From DAOUEG01 sp964589285 (lineage in GTDB: Bacteria; Chloroflexota; Dehalococcoidia; Dehalococcoidales; RBG-16-60-22), in contig CAZPSP010000012.1 in NCBI GenBank assembly GCA_964589285.1, forward strand, positions 1 to 28,124: 28,124 nt of DNA. The letters run 5' to 3'. This document shows positions 7,423 to 15,955 of this stretch, one piece after another (within the stretch, counting starts at the first letter, position 1; each line of letters opens with the position of its first letter). The position numbers and the translations under genes are program-made. A model generated the notes under the pieces. The model did no database searches. It had not been told where the DNA came from and was given only the letters and a program-made list of their open reading frames with translations.

Positions 7423-8700
7423 TTATACAGCTCTTTCGATAAGCTCGATGATATCCAGGACCTCTATCGTGTCCCCGGTTTGCGCGGCGGTATCCAGGAA
7501 ATTACGTTTACACCAGGGACAGGCGCTGACAATAGCTTCCGCGCCAACCGCTCTGGCTTCCCGCAGTCTTTCGGCGCCGGTCCATGTGGCAAAATCCGGA
7601 TAGGATTCGATCACCCCGCCGCCGGCCCCGCAGCACCAGGCGTATTCCCTGATGCGGTACATCTCAACGAAGTCGATCCCCGGCAGGCTCTTGATGATGT
7701 TTCTCGGAGGGTCGTAGACCCCGTTGGTGCCGCGGCGGTATTTCTTCGGGGGATCATGTAGCCAGAGCAGCACGCCCTCCGGTTTGTATTCCTTGCCCTC
7801 CCATGGTATCCAGGGTTCGCCTAGCCGGCCCAGGTGGCAGGGATCATGGTAGGTGACCTTGAGAGGCGCCTGTTTTTTTAACTGGAGCTTGCCTTCTGCG
7901 ATCAGTTTCTCGAGGTACTGGGTGATATGGTAGACCTCGATGCCGAGCTTTTTCCCGATCTTTTCATACAGTACCTTGAAGGTGCCGTAACAATCTGCGC
8001 ACGGCGTCACCAGTACTTTCACGCCGGCTGTTTTCAGGGCTTCTGCCTGGTGTTCGGCAAACTTGGTAAGTTCGCTTTCATAGCCAAGTTCATAGGCGCG
8101 CCCGCCGCAGCAGGCTTCGTCCGCTCCCATGATGCCCACGTCCACGCCGGCTTTCTTGAGGAGAGTAACGCCGGCCCGGGCTATCGGCCACAGTTCCTGG
8201 TCGTAAGAATACCGGCACCCGGCATGGTAGAGGACTTCCGCGTTCTCTTCCGTGACTCGCTTGACGTCCAGCCCTTCCGCCCAGTTGCCGCGCTCGGAAC
8301 GGAGCTTCAACATCATGTTGTCTTCGTTCCGGAGGCTTCTGATGAACGGCTGGTGCTGGGGAAGCAGATACCCTTCATCCACACACTTTATCCTGAGTTC
8401 CTGCATGTGCTGAAGGGGTTCGATATCGTTCTGTACCTTGCAGGCGATGTCGCATGACCCGTCCATCATGCACTTATAGACAATGTCTAGGAACGTATCG
8501 TCGATTTCGATGTGTTCATTCATCAGCGAGTAGGAAAGATTGAACTTGCCTCCCGCCGCATAAGCGTGAAAATGATACCTGGCCGCGGACGGGCAACCTT
8601 CTATAAAGTCAAAATTCTTGATGTAACGCCACGGAATATATTTGCAGTAGGAACAGCGGGTACATCGGAGCATGTCATGTTCATAATTGTCCCAGTTCAA
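7423..8700 (-). CDS. CCG-domain Fe-S oxidoreductase (GlcF/LutA/HdrD-like)
   Basis: A 425-residue soluble electron carrier. C13-x2-C16-x2-C19 with C36 looks like one [4Fe-4S] site. C77-x5-C83-x3-C87, perhaps with C106, is a less regular second site. Two cysteine-rich CCG domains follow: C162, C197-C198, C234-x2-C237; and C288, C356-C357, C394-x2-C397. These domains bind unusual Fe-S clusters in heterodisulfide reductase and serve glycolate/lactate oxidases. Between C288 and the second CC pair there is an extra stretch of about 33 residues (around 293-330) not usual after a CHLGR motif. The start codon is TTG, supported by AGGAGG 7 nt upstream. Placed between two FAD oxidase genes, it probably accepts electrons from one or both and passes them to ETF or the membrane. 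Confidence 0.9.
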   Translation of the reverse strand: MNWDNYEHDMLRCTRCSYCKYIPWRYIKNFDFIEGCPSAARYHFHAYAAGGKFNLSYSLMNEHIEIDDTFLDIVYKCMMDGSCDIACKVQNDIEPLQHMQELRIKCVDEGYLLPQHQPFIRSLRNEDNMMLKLRSERGNWAEGLDVKRVTEENAEVLYHAGCRYSYDQELWPIARAGVTLLKKAGVDVGIMGADEACCGGRAYELGYESELTKFAEHQAEALKTAGVKVLVTPCADCYGTFKVLYEKIGKKLGIEVYHITQYLEKLIAEGKLQLKKQAPLKVTYHDPCHLGRLGEPWIPWEGKEYKPEGVLLWLHDPPKKYRRGTNGVYDPPRNIIKSLPGIDFVEMYRIREYAWCCGAGGGVIESYPDFATWTGAERLREARAVGAEAIVSACPWCKRNFLDTAAQTGDTIEVLDIIELIERAV

Positions 8701-8736
8701 GAGAATACCTCCTCGTCATGGTCTTGTTCGCCCTGT

Positions 8737-10197
8737 CTACTCAAAGCACAATTTGCCGGGATTAAGGATGTGGTTGGGATCGAAGATATCCTTGACTTTT
8801 CTTTGCATCTCAGCGGTGTCCCGGGCGTGCCGGTAGGCGACATCAGCCCAGGTACCGTAGGGGCGTGAGAAGAAGGCGCCGTGCTCTTCCAGGCGGTCCA
8901 GGGCTCTTTCGGCCAGCTTTTTTACCGCCCCTGTTTTCGCTGCGTTTTGAGGATCATAGTAGAGGTCGAATTCACAGTGACAACTGGTACCCTGGACGAC
9001 CGGCTGGATATACGCCCCGATATTTTTAGTAGGAAATCCGGTCTCTTGCGCGAGTTCGAACATCAATGAGGCGAATTCCGGGGTCTTCCCCAGCGTGGTC
9101 AGAAAGAAGACCTCATCGACCCCGCCCTCTAATCTGAGTTTCCAGTAGGGTTCTGGTGACGGCTGTGGGAGTAGGCTCGCAAATACTTCCGCTTTGGCCC
9201 CGGCGATTTCAACGGAAACTTCCAGTCCCCTCGCTGCAGCTGCCTCCTTGAGGTCGGCTTCCAGGTATTCGATTTTTTCTTCCGGCAGCGGGCCGTAGCC
9301 TTCGCAACTGACGAAGAGTATCCATTCCGGCAGGCTGTCTCTCAAAGCCGTTATCTTTTCGGGCGTTTTTTCCAGGAGGCTCGCGAGGTTCGTCCTGTTC
9401 AGTATCAAGATGTTGCCTGTAAAGCGGATGCGGGTAAGGTAATAGCTCAGCGATACCAGCGGTTCCAGCTTATCGTTAGCAATAAAAAAGGCGCGGCTGA
9501 TAGCGGAAAGGAAACGGCACTTGATGGACATCCACGTCAATATTCCTATGGTTCCCTGGGCGCCCGAAACCAGCCGCTGGGGATCCATCTGCGTGGGACC
9601 GAATGGACTGATCTGGGCTTTGCCGATTTCCCATTGCTGTTCCAGGGTGTCCGGTCCCGCCGCTTCGCCGGTCCTCATCTTGTCTCCCGTCCCGAATACG
9701 ATTTCCGTGCAGAGCATCGGGTCTGTGCTGTCGAAGTGGACGCCCGGCATCAGAATCGGTTCTCGTTCCAGGACACTGGCAAGCACGGATTTGGACGCGC
9801 GCGGCAGCAGGGGCATGTAGGCACACAGGTCGTGTCTGGCTAATTCCGACTGCAATTCGGCGTAGGTAACACCCGGCTCAACGATAGCCACCCGGTTCGA
9901 TGCATTGACGCGAATGATTCTGTTCATCCGCCGCATATCGACGATGACGGCGCCTTCCACATCGGGGACCGAACCTCCCCGGAAATGGGGCGGCCCCGAG
10001 CTTACCGGTACGAGCGGCGCCTTTTGCTCATTGGCCCACTTGACAATCTGCTGCAGTTCTTCGGTATTTGCCGGTTCGACCACGCACCTCGGTGCTTTCC
10101 CCGAAGTGCCCGGTCTTATGGAATACTCCTGCAATTTACCCGGTCCATCGAGAACATGTTCTTTGCCAACTATCTTTTCAAGTTCGATCTCGATCAT
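8737..10197 (-). CDS. FAD-binding oxidase, GlcD/VAO type
   Basis: A 486-residue flavoprotein. The FAD_binding_4 domain covers about residues 33-215 (CVVEPANTEELQQIVKWAN, PVSSGPPHFRGGS, VAIVEPGVTYAELQ, GAQGTIGILTWMSIK), and the C-terminus carries the classic DPNHILNPGKLCFE ending of the family. It is clearly different from the second FAD oxidase at 5770-7389, so the two are not recent duplicates and may act on different substrates or as unlike subunits. AAGGAGG lies about 6 nt before the ATG. It is the first gene after an internal promoter at 10256-10285, followed by the CCG protein with 36 bp between, a layout typical of flavin oxidase / Fe-S pairs such as glycolate or lactate oxidase. Substrate unknown. 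Confidence 0.87.
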   Translation of the reverse strand: MIEIELEKIVGKEHVLDGPGKLQEYSIRPGTSGKAPRCVVEPANTEELQQIVKWANEQKAPLVPVSSGPPHFRGGSVPDVEGAVIVDMRRMNRIIRVNASNRVAIVEPGVTYAELQSELARHDLCAYMPLLPRASKSVLASVLEREPILMPGVHFDSTDPMLCTEIVFGTGDKMRTGEAAGPDTLEQQWEIGKAQISPFGPTQMDPQRLVSGAQGTIGILTWMSIKCRFLSAISRAFFIANDKLEPLVSLSYYLTRIRFTGNILILNRTNLASLLEKTPEKITALRDSLPEWILFVSCEGYGPLPEEKIEYLEADLKEAAAARGLEVSVEIAGAKAEVFASLLPQPSPEPYWKLRLEGGVDEVFFLTTLGKTPEFASLMFELAQETGFPTKNIGAYIQPVVQGTSCHCEFDLYYDPQNAAKTGAVKKLAERALDRLEEHGAFFSRPYGTWADVAYRHARDTAEMQRKVKDIFDPNHILNPGKLCFE

Positions 10198-10255
10198 TCA
10201 GAACCTCCTTGCCGCCAGGGAGAACATGGCCGCCCTGCTGAATATCGGTTGCCGC

Positions 10256-10285
10256 ATTATATATCGTTCAGCGATAAATTATCAA
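10256..10285 (-). promoter_or_regulatory. Internal promoter between etfA and the FAD oxidase genes
   Basis: On the minus strand TTGATA (10280-10285) and a perfect TATAAT (10256-10261) are 18 bp apart in the 138-bp gap after etfA. It would allow the FAD oxidase - CCG - FAD oxidase - SDR genes to be expressed apart from etf. No strong terminator is visible between etfA and this promoter, so read-through is also possible. Confidence 0.65.
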
Positions 10286-10335
10286 GTAACAGTATTCCCG
10301 TTTCTTTTTTTGTTAACTGCCCCGATGGGCGCCGG

Positions 10336-11331
10336 TTACCGGACCGTTTCCGCCAGTTTGGCGGTAAGCGCGGGCAATACCGTTTTCCAGTCCGCGACGA
10401 TGCCGTAATCGGCCACTTTGAAGATGTTAGCTTCGGGGTCTTTGTTGATGGCTACGATGACCCTGGAACTGAAGAAGCCGGCTACATGCTGGCTGGCCCC
10501 GGACAGGCCTACGGCAAGGTACAGGTCGGGGCTGACTATCTTGCCGGTTATGCCGATCTGCCGGGTGTTCGGGACCCAGCCGGCATCGCAGGGCGGACGG
10601 GTAGACCCGACTGCTCCGTGCAGCAGTTCAGCTACGTTCGTCAATTGCTGGAACCCTTCCGCGGTTCCCATGCCTCTCCCGCCTGCCACGACAACCCTGG
10701 CGTCCTCCAGTTTGATGCCTGTCCCGGCCTCGGCTTTTCTCTCGATGACGTTCATCTTGAGAGAAGCCGTATCCAATCCCGGTGCGATGTCAATGATTTC
10801 ACCCGCTCGTGTGCTGTCTTTCGTTGCCGGGGTCATCGCCTTGTTTCTGACGGCGGCTATTTGCGGGTCTGTGCTGCAGACCTGGACTGCCTGGGCGTTC
10901 CCGCCATAGACCGGCCGGGTCATCTTCAGCCGTTGCGAATCACCATCTATCTCCAGGGCGATACAGTCCATGGTTACGCCTGTATCCAGCCGGAAGGCGA
11001 GCCACGGCGCCAGGTCCCGGCCAATTACGGTCTGGCCCAGCAGTATGACCGAAGGACGGACCATCTCGACTGTTTTTTCCAGGACCTGAAGATAGAGTTC
11101 TGCGGAATAACCTTTTAAAGAAGGATCATCGGCGATATAGACCTTCCCGGCTCCGTATTCGATGGCTTCCCGCGCCGGTTCTCCAACGCCTTCGCCGATG
11201 ATGACGGCGCTCAAATCCTGTCCCAGTTCCGAGGCCAGTCGACTGCCGGCGCCCAGCAGTTCCGCCGCAATAGGTGCCAGCTTGCCGCCGGTGTTTTCAC
11301 AATGGACCAGTATTCCAGTATGTTCGGACAT
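10336..11331 (-). CDS. etfA: Electron transfer flavoprotein alpha subunit
   Basis: A 331-residue ETF alpha subunit. The C-terminal FAD domain is unmistakable: GGRGMGTAEGFQ, STRPPCDAGWVPN, RQIGITGKIVSPDLYLAVG, SGASQH, and VAINKDPEANIFKVADYG. It forms a heterodimer with EtfB and carries electrons from flavin dehydrogenases to a membrane oxidoreductase. There is no extra N-terminal ferredoxin domain. The ATG at 11331 is preceded by AAGGAG at a 9-nt spacing; an ORF extension to 11457 would run into etfB and has no ribosome site. It follows etfB by 44 bp. Confidence 0.95.
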   Translation of the reverse strand: MSEHTGILVHCENTGGKLAPIAAELLGAGSRLASELGQDLSAVIIGEGVGEPAREAIEYGAGKVYIADDPSLKGYSAELYLQVLEKTVEMVRPSVILLGQTVIGRDLAPWLAFRLDTGVTMDCIALEIDGDSQRLKMTRPVYGGNAQAVQVCSTDPQIAAVRNKAMTPATKDSTRAGEIIDIAPGLDTASLKMNVIERKAEAGTGIKLEDARVVVAGGRGMGTAEGFQQLTNVAELLHGAVGSTRPPCDAGWVPNTRQIGITGKIVSPDLYLAVGLSGASQHVAGFFSSRVIVAINKDPEANIFKVADYGIVADWKTVLPALTAKLAETVR

Positions 11332-11375
11332 ATCGTTTTTCTCCTTGCTGTAAACCGTGGCCCGGTTATTTGGAG

Positions 11376-12167
11376 CTAGATTACCTTGAGTTCCTTTAGC
11401 TTGGCTACCAGGCTTGCGGCTTTTTCTTCGGGGCCGGGACCTTCCAGCATCACGCAATTCTTGTTTTGAGACGGCTCATGCATACTGAGCATGGTAAAGC
11501 GGTCGGCAGTAGCCGTCTCGATTCCCAGCTCCTGCGCGTCCCAGGTGGTGATCGGTTTTTTCGAAGCGGACATGAAGGCCTCGACACCCGGTTCCCGCAA
11601 GGAACCTGCCTCGTAACTCGTGGTAACCACCGCGGGCGTTGCCGCTTCGATTACTTCAAAACCATCGGCCGAGGCTTTTTCGACCTTGACCTTGTCGCCG
11701 GTGATTTCTACTTTATGAGCGGCCGTTATGCACGGGATTCCCAGTAAGCTGGCGATGCCCGTACCGACCAGGCCGGAATTGGTGTCCGCGGCCTGGAGGC
11801 CGCACAGAATCAGGTCGTAGGCGCCGATCTTCTTGATCGCCGCGGCGATTGCTTGTGCGGTCAGGTAAGTATTGAATTCGTTAAAGATCTCGTCCTGGAG
11901 AAGGACCAGCTGGTCCGCTCCCGCGGCCAGGGCTGAAGTGACGACTGCCTTGACAAGCTTCCTGCCGAGACTGACCACCGTCACCTGGGCCTCTTGTTCA
12001 TCCTTTATTTTCAGTGCCGCTTCCAGGGCATTTTCATCGAACGGACTGAATACCGGCGGCGTCGCTTTCGGCTGGATGGCACGTTTCGTCTCATCATCGA
12101 TATGAAAAAGCGACAGGGGGATTTCGGGATCCAGGACCTGTTTCATGCATACGATTATGTTCTTCAT
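11376..12167 (-). CDS. etfB: Electron transfer flavoprotein beta subunit
   Basis: A 263-residue ETF beta subunit starting MKNIIVCMKQVLDPE. It has the AMP/second-flavin region VTVVSLGRK, SALAAGADQLVLLQDE and the ETF-beta signature-like stretch from VEKASADGFEVIEAATPAVVTT. The segment PPVFSPFDENALEAAL is where bifurcating and non-bifurcating ETFs differ, but I cannot assign the class by eye. The gene order (membrane CCG oxidoreductase, etfB, etfA) matches the quinone-linked ETFs. Its ATG overlaps the stop of the upstream membrane gene as ATGA, implying translational coupling; GAGG lies 8 nt before it. Confidence 0.94.
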   Translation of the reverse strand: MKNIIVCMKQVLDPEIPLSLFHIDDETKRAIQPKATPPVFSPFDENALEAALKIKDEQEAQVTVVSLGRKLVKAVVTSALAAGADQLVLLQDEIFNEFNTYLTAQAIAAAIKKIGAYDLILCGLQAADTNSGLVGTGIASLLGIPCITAAHKVEITGDKVKVEKASADGFEVIEAATPAVVTTSYEAGSLREPGVEAFMSASKKPITTWDAQELGIETATADRFTMLSMHEPSQNKNCVMLEGPGPEEKAASLVAKLKELKVI

Positions 12168-14275
12168 TTTACTTCCTCTTGTACGATGGTCTGATTGCCG
12201 GCCAGGTCTGAGGCTTCAGCCACGATTTCTGCGATGTCCCGGATCTGCATTGTTTCGCTCTCATTGGCCTTGGCGGCATCTTCGAACATTTGCAGGCAGA
12301 ACGGGCAGGCGGTGGCCAGCATCCCGGCCCGGGTATCGATGGCTTGGCTGAAACGGATCTCGTTTATCCTCTGCCCGGTCTCTTCTTCGAGCCACATCCG
12401 GCCGCCTCCGCCGCCGCAGCAGAACCCGTTCTTGAGGTTCTTTTCCATCTCCACCAGCGTGACACCCGGAATGCTCTTGAGTACCTGCCTCGGAGCTTCA
12501 TACAGGTTGTTGTATCTGCCGAGGTAGCAGGCGTCATGATACGTAATGACGGCGTCTCTGGACCGGGGTATTGTGATTTTGCCTGAATTGATCAATTCTC
12601 CGATGAACTGACTGTGGTGGATTACCTCGAACTGCCCCCCCATCCGGGGATATTCGTTCTTCAACGTATTGTAACAGTGCGGGCAGGCTGTCACTATCTT
12701 TTTTATGTTATAGCTCGTAAGTGTCTGGATGTTGGCCGCTGCCAGCATCTGGAACAGGTGCTCCGCCCCCAGGCGGCGTGCCGGGTCTCCGCAGCATCTC
12801 TCTTCCTCGCCGAGGATCCCGAAGTTGATGCCCGCCTGCTTCATCAAACGGGCTAAAGCCTGGACGACCCTGATACTGCGGTCCTCCAGCGCTCCGGTAC
12901 AACCCACCCAGAAGAGAACATCTATATCGCTGTTATCTTCGAGCACCTTGATATCCAGGCCTTCGGCCCAATCGGTCCTGGCGTACATCGTCCCACGCCA
13001 GGGATTGCCTCTGACACGGATGTTTTTCAGGGTGTCTTTAGCGGTCTCTGTTGCGGCCGTCATCTGCAGGTGCCGCCGCAAGTCGATGATATCGCTCATT
13101 TGTTCATTACAGGAAGGGCAGACCTCCTGGCAGGCCCCGCAGGTAGTGCAGGCCCAGACGGCATCTTCGGAGATGACGCTGCCCAGCAGTGAATCGTCCC
13201 GGCTGCCCGCGGCGGCATCGATACTGGCGCCGTTGTTTTCACCGGCATCGTCGGGGACGTCTTTCATGGACTTCAGCAGACCGGGACCGGCTTTCAGTAA
13301 TTGTGACTTCATCCCCAGGATGAACTCCCTGGGAGAAAGCGATTTACCACTTGCCTGGGCGGGACAGGCGATATGGCATCTGCCGCACCAGGTACAGGCG
13401 TACCCATCCAGAAGTTGCTTCCAGGACAGGTCCTGGATGTTCGATGCTCCCCACTGTTCCTTTTTTTCAATATCGATCTGTTTCAAAGCCCCTTTTGGTC
13501 CGAGGTCCCGGAAAGCGATATTGGCAAATGAGAAGAGGGGATGGAGATGCTTTGAACGGGGAGCGTAGATGATCGCCGCGAGGAGCAACAGGTAATTGAT
13601 CCACCAGAGGGTATGATACAGTGTCTCAAGGCCGGTTGCGGATAGACCGGAATTGGCTAAAGCAGTTGCAATGGCTGTTCCAATGGGCGGCCAGGCATCT
13701 GGAATACCGGAAACGGCGTAACCGGAGCCTTCGATGAAGTAGTGAAAGACCATCAGGAGAATAATAACGGTGATGAGCGCTCCCTGGGTTACTTTTTCTG
13801 CGGTGGTTTCCTGCCTTCGTAAACGTTCAGGCTTAACGATGTACCGTTTGACGATGACCCAGATCATGGAAATGAGGATAAAAAGAGCGGCGATATCTAG
13901 GATAGAATAATATACTCTCTCGAACGTACTGCCGCTCAATACGGAGAACAGGCTGAGTCCTGTACCAAACCCTAAAAAGACCACGTAGCCCACCGCAAAA
14001 AAGCCGAGGCCCCAGAACATCAATGCATGCCCTATGGAAGCAGGGTCCCGGAGAGTGAGCGTCTTGAAGTTGGTGGACTGGGTAAGTACCGTACCAGCCA
14101 TGGACAACAACCGGCGTACCGGATGGTCGAAACGGTTTTCCTGTTTCCCGAGCTTCAAAAGACGCAGGAGCAGCCAGACCCTTTGAAGAAAGAGCCCCAG
14201 GGCAACGGCGAACAGGACCCAGAATATTGCGTAGCCCGGAATGCCCATGTAATTCTCAGCTGCCGGCGATATCAT
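12164..14275 (-). CDS. Membrane Fe-S oxidoreductase, ETF:menaquinone type (HdrD/NarI-like)
   Basis: A 703-residue protein with three parts. Residues 1-240 hold about six membrane helices of the nitrate-reductase-gamma type; His83, His178 and His221 are possible haem b ligands. Residues 294-304 (C-x2-C-x2-C-x3-C) and 376-386 (same pattern) are two [4Fe-4S] sites, separated by an acidic/Ala-rich insert. Two CCG domains follow: C459, C494-C495, C531-x2-C534; and C583, C619-C620, C657-x2-C660. Proteins with this layout beside etfBA (EtfD, or EMO in syntrophic fatty-acid oxidisers) pass electrons from ETF to menaquinone. It is the first gene of the redox operon, with CAGGA before the ATG and a consensus promoter at 14351-14380. 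Confidence 0.92.
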   Translation of the reverse strand: MISPAAENYMGIPGYAIFWVLFAVALGLFLQRVWLLLRLLKLGKQENRFDHPVRRLLSMAGTVLTQSTNFKTLTLRDPASIGHALMFWGLGFFAVGYVVFLGFGTGLSLFSVLSGSTFERVYYSILDIAALFILISMIWVIVKRYIVKPERLRRQETTAEKVTQGALITVIILLMVFHYFIEGSGYAVSGIPDAWPPIGTAIATALANSGLSATGLETLYHTLWWINYLLLLAAIIYAPRSKHLHPLFSFANIAFRDLGPKGALKQIDIEKKEQWGASNIQDLSWKQLLDGYACTWCGRCHIACPAQASGKSLSPREFILGMKSQLLKAGPGLLKSMKDVPDDAGENNGASIDAAAGSRDDSLLGSVISEDAVWACTTCGACQEVCPSCNEQMSDIIDLRRHLQMTAATETAKDTLKNIRVRGNPWRGTMYARTDWAEGLDIKVLEDNSDIDVLFWVGCTGALEDRSIRVVQALARLMKQAGINFGILGEEERCCGDPARRLGAEHLFQMLAAANIQTLTSYNIKKIVTACPHCYNTLKNEYPRMGGQFEVIHHSQFIGELINSGKITIPRSRDAVITYHDACYLGRYNNLYEAPRQVLKSIPGVTLVEMEKNLKNGFCCGGGGGRMWLEEETGQRINEIRFSQAIDTRAGMLATACPFCLQMFEDAAKANESETMQIRDIAEIVAEASDLAGNQTIVQEEVK

Positions 14276-14329
14276 GCAGAGATTCCTGAGTTAATTTCGT
14301 TCGGCGGAATTGAGTAAAGAGTATCATCG

Positions 14330-14358
14330 TTGCAAGATTTTATTAACGGTATTATAAT
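14330..14358 (+). promoter_or_regulatory. Divergent promoter for the MmgE/PrpD gene
   Basis: Plus strand: TTGCAA (14330-14335), 17-bp spacer, perfect TATAAT (14353-14358). The leader to the MmgE/PrpD start is about 110 nt. Its -10 overlaps that of the minus-strand promoter by four bases. Confidence 0.7.
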
Positions 14359-14380
14359 GGTCACACGCAATCGGTGTCAA
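14351..14380 (-). promoter_or_regulatory. Consensus promoter for the membrane oxidoreductase-etf operon
   Basis: Minus strand: TTGACA (14375-14380), 18-bp spacer, TATAAT (14351-14356). Both hexamers are perfect. The leader to the ATG at 14275 is about 70 nt. The -10 shares the ATTATAAT octamer, its own reverse complement, with the opposing plus-strand promoter, so only one can be occupied at a time. Confidence 0.85.
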
Positions 14381-14475
14381 ATTTACCCTGTACTCGGGCA
14401 AGAGGAAAATGATAAGCGATGTTCCAACCTGCAAGGTAACCCATATCTTCAAGTAAATCAATTGGGAGGCAATTA

Positions 14476-15861
14476 ATGGTTACGGAAACCCAGAAGCTGA
14501 TACACAATATCCTGGATGTAAAGTTCGAGGATTTCAATGATGAGGTTGTCCGGGACGCGAAAAGGCAGTTAATCGATCTGGTGGGCGTGATGGTCAGTGG
14601 TTACAACGGTCCGGGTAATCCGGCATTGTTCGACCTGGTAAGACAATGGGGAGGAAGCGGAGAAGCTACCATCCTTGTGCACGGGGACAGGGTGCCCTTG
14701 CCTCATGCCGCCATGATAAACAGTCTTCAGGCCCGGTCTTACGATTTTGAATGCACGGGCCCGGATGCTTTCGGGCAGAATGAAGGCATGTTTCCCGGCC
14801 ATGTTCAGAGTTCGACGGTGCCGGCGGCGCTCTCCGTAGCGGAATATGTTGGCGCCAGCGGCAAAGACCTGCTCTGCGCGGTGATCCTGGGTGGCGACCT
14901 GGCGTCGAGGATAGCCTTTGTTGAAGGGCTTGGCTTCGATCATCCCTTTGACCCGATCGGTACGGCCAACGCCTTCGGGGTCGCTGGGATTACCGGCAGA
15001 TTGATGGGGATGAACGAGGAACAGGTACTGAATTCATTCGGTATTCTGGTGAATATGCTCGCCGGCAGTTTCCGTTCCCTGTGGGACGGTGTCATGACGT
15101 TTAAATTATATGGAGCGCTGTCCGCTCGTAACGGCATTATGTCGGCACTCATGGCCAAGAATGGTTTTACCGGTCTCAAAGACCCGCTCTTCGGTCCGCA
15201 GGGGTTTTTTGAAAGTTACTGCCCCAAACCGTACCATCCGGAATATATGAACCGTGACCTGGGAGAGGAATTCTACGTTAAAAGCCGGCACAAAAAGTAC
15301 CCATCATGCCAGGGGAATCACAATATCATCGATTGCGGACTGGATATCCTGGCGGAGCATGACATCGATGCAGAAGACATCGCGGAAATCATCATCGGCG
15401 TCAACCCGATGCAGTTGAATAGCTACGGGGCTATTCCTTTCAAGGCCGGTGATTCCCAGGCGGCCGCGCTTTTCTATCAGGGTTACAGCGCCGCCAACGT
15501 CCTTCTCCGGAAGGGAGCCAGACTGGAGCATTACACCGAAGAAGCTGTACAGGATCCCGCAATCATCGAGTTATGCGGTAAAGTGAAACACGTCCCGGCC
15601 ACGCTGGAAGACCCCATGAAGGTGAAACTGACGGTGAAAATGGGGAGCGGGAAAGAGTATTCCGCGGTGTTTAATCACCCGCAGAGCCGGGGCTTCCCCA
15701 AATTCCCTCTCACCGAGGCGGAACTGACGGAAAAGTACTGGCACAACTTTGATTTCTGCGGCCGGATACCGAAGGAAAATGCAGCACAAGTGTTTGAGAT
15801 GATCAACGACCTCGAGAATGTCGATACTGTCTCCAGTATGGTCGAATTGCTCGTTTCCTGA
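14476..15861 (+). CDS. MmgE/PrpD family protein
   Basis: A 461-residue cytoplasmic protein of usual family length. The all-helical N-terminal domain (about 1-255) carries the typical KRQLIDLVGVMVSG, HAAMINSLQARSYDFE and LLCAVILGGDLASR segments, then the FGVAGITGRLMGM helix. The C-terminal domain begins near HKKYPSCQGNHNIIDC, matching the family's conserved KxYPSC-x-xxH site. Members include 2-methylcitrate dehydratase, cis-aconitate decarboxylase and many of unknown substrate. GGGAGG lies 6 nt before the ATG. No methylcitrate synthase or lyase is nearby, so a propionate role is not supported. The divergent, overlapping promoter suggests shared control with the redox cluster. Confidence 0.9.
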   Translation: MVTETQKLIHNILDVKFEDFNDEVVRDAKRQLIDLVGVMVSGYNGPGNPALFDLVRQWGGSGEATILVHGDRVPLPHAAMINSLQARSYDFECTGPDAFGQNEGMFPGHVQSSTVPAALSVAEYVGASGKDLLCAVILGGDLASRIAFVEGLGFDHPFDPIGTANAFGVAGITGRLMGMNEEQVLNSFGILVNMLAGSFRSLWDGVMTFKLYGALSARNGIMSALMAKNGFTGLKDPLFGPQGFFESYCPKPYHPEYMNRDLGEEFYVKSRHKKYPSCQGNHNIIDCGLDILAEHDIDAEDIAEIIIGVNPMQLNSYGAIPFKAGDSQAAALFYQGYSAANVLLRKGARLEHYTEEAVQDPAIIELCGKVKHVPATLEDPMKVKLTVKMGSGKEYSAVFNHPQSRGFPKFPLTEAELTEKYWHNFDFCGRIPKENAAQVFEMINDLENVDTVSSMVELLVS

Positions 15862-15887
15862 TGTCAGTACGGAGCTTGCTTGGGGAA

Positions 15888-15917
15888 GGCAAACCGTTGT
15901 CTTGCCGGATATCTTTT
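15888..15917 (+). terminator. Weak stem-loop with T-run after MmgE/PrpD
   Basis: GGCAA (15888-15892) pairs with TTGCC (15902-15906), and five T's follow at 15913-15917. The stem is short, so this is a weak candidate, but it lies in the only space between the convergent MmgE/PrpD and MarR genes. Confidence 0.3.
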
Positions 15918-15955
15918 TCTCTATTGCAGCTTGGGCGGATTATTGGTAATTTTAC

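Noticed and set aside
14476..15861. 2-methylcitrate dehydratase (prpD) as a specific name
   Set aside because: No methylcitrate synthase or lyase genes are nearby, and the family covers many substrates; only the family name is supported.
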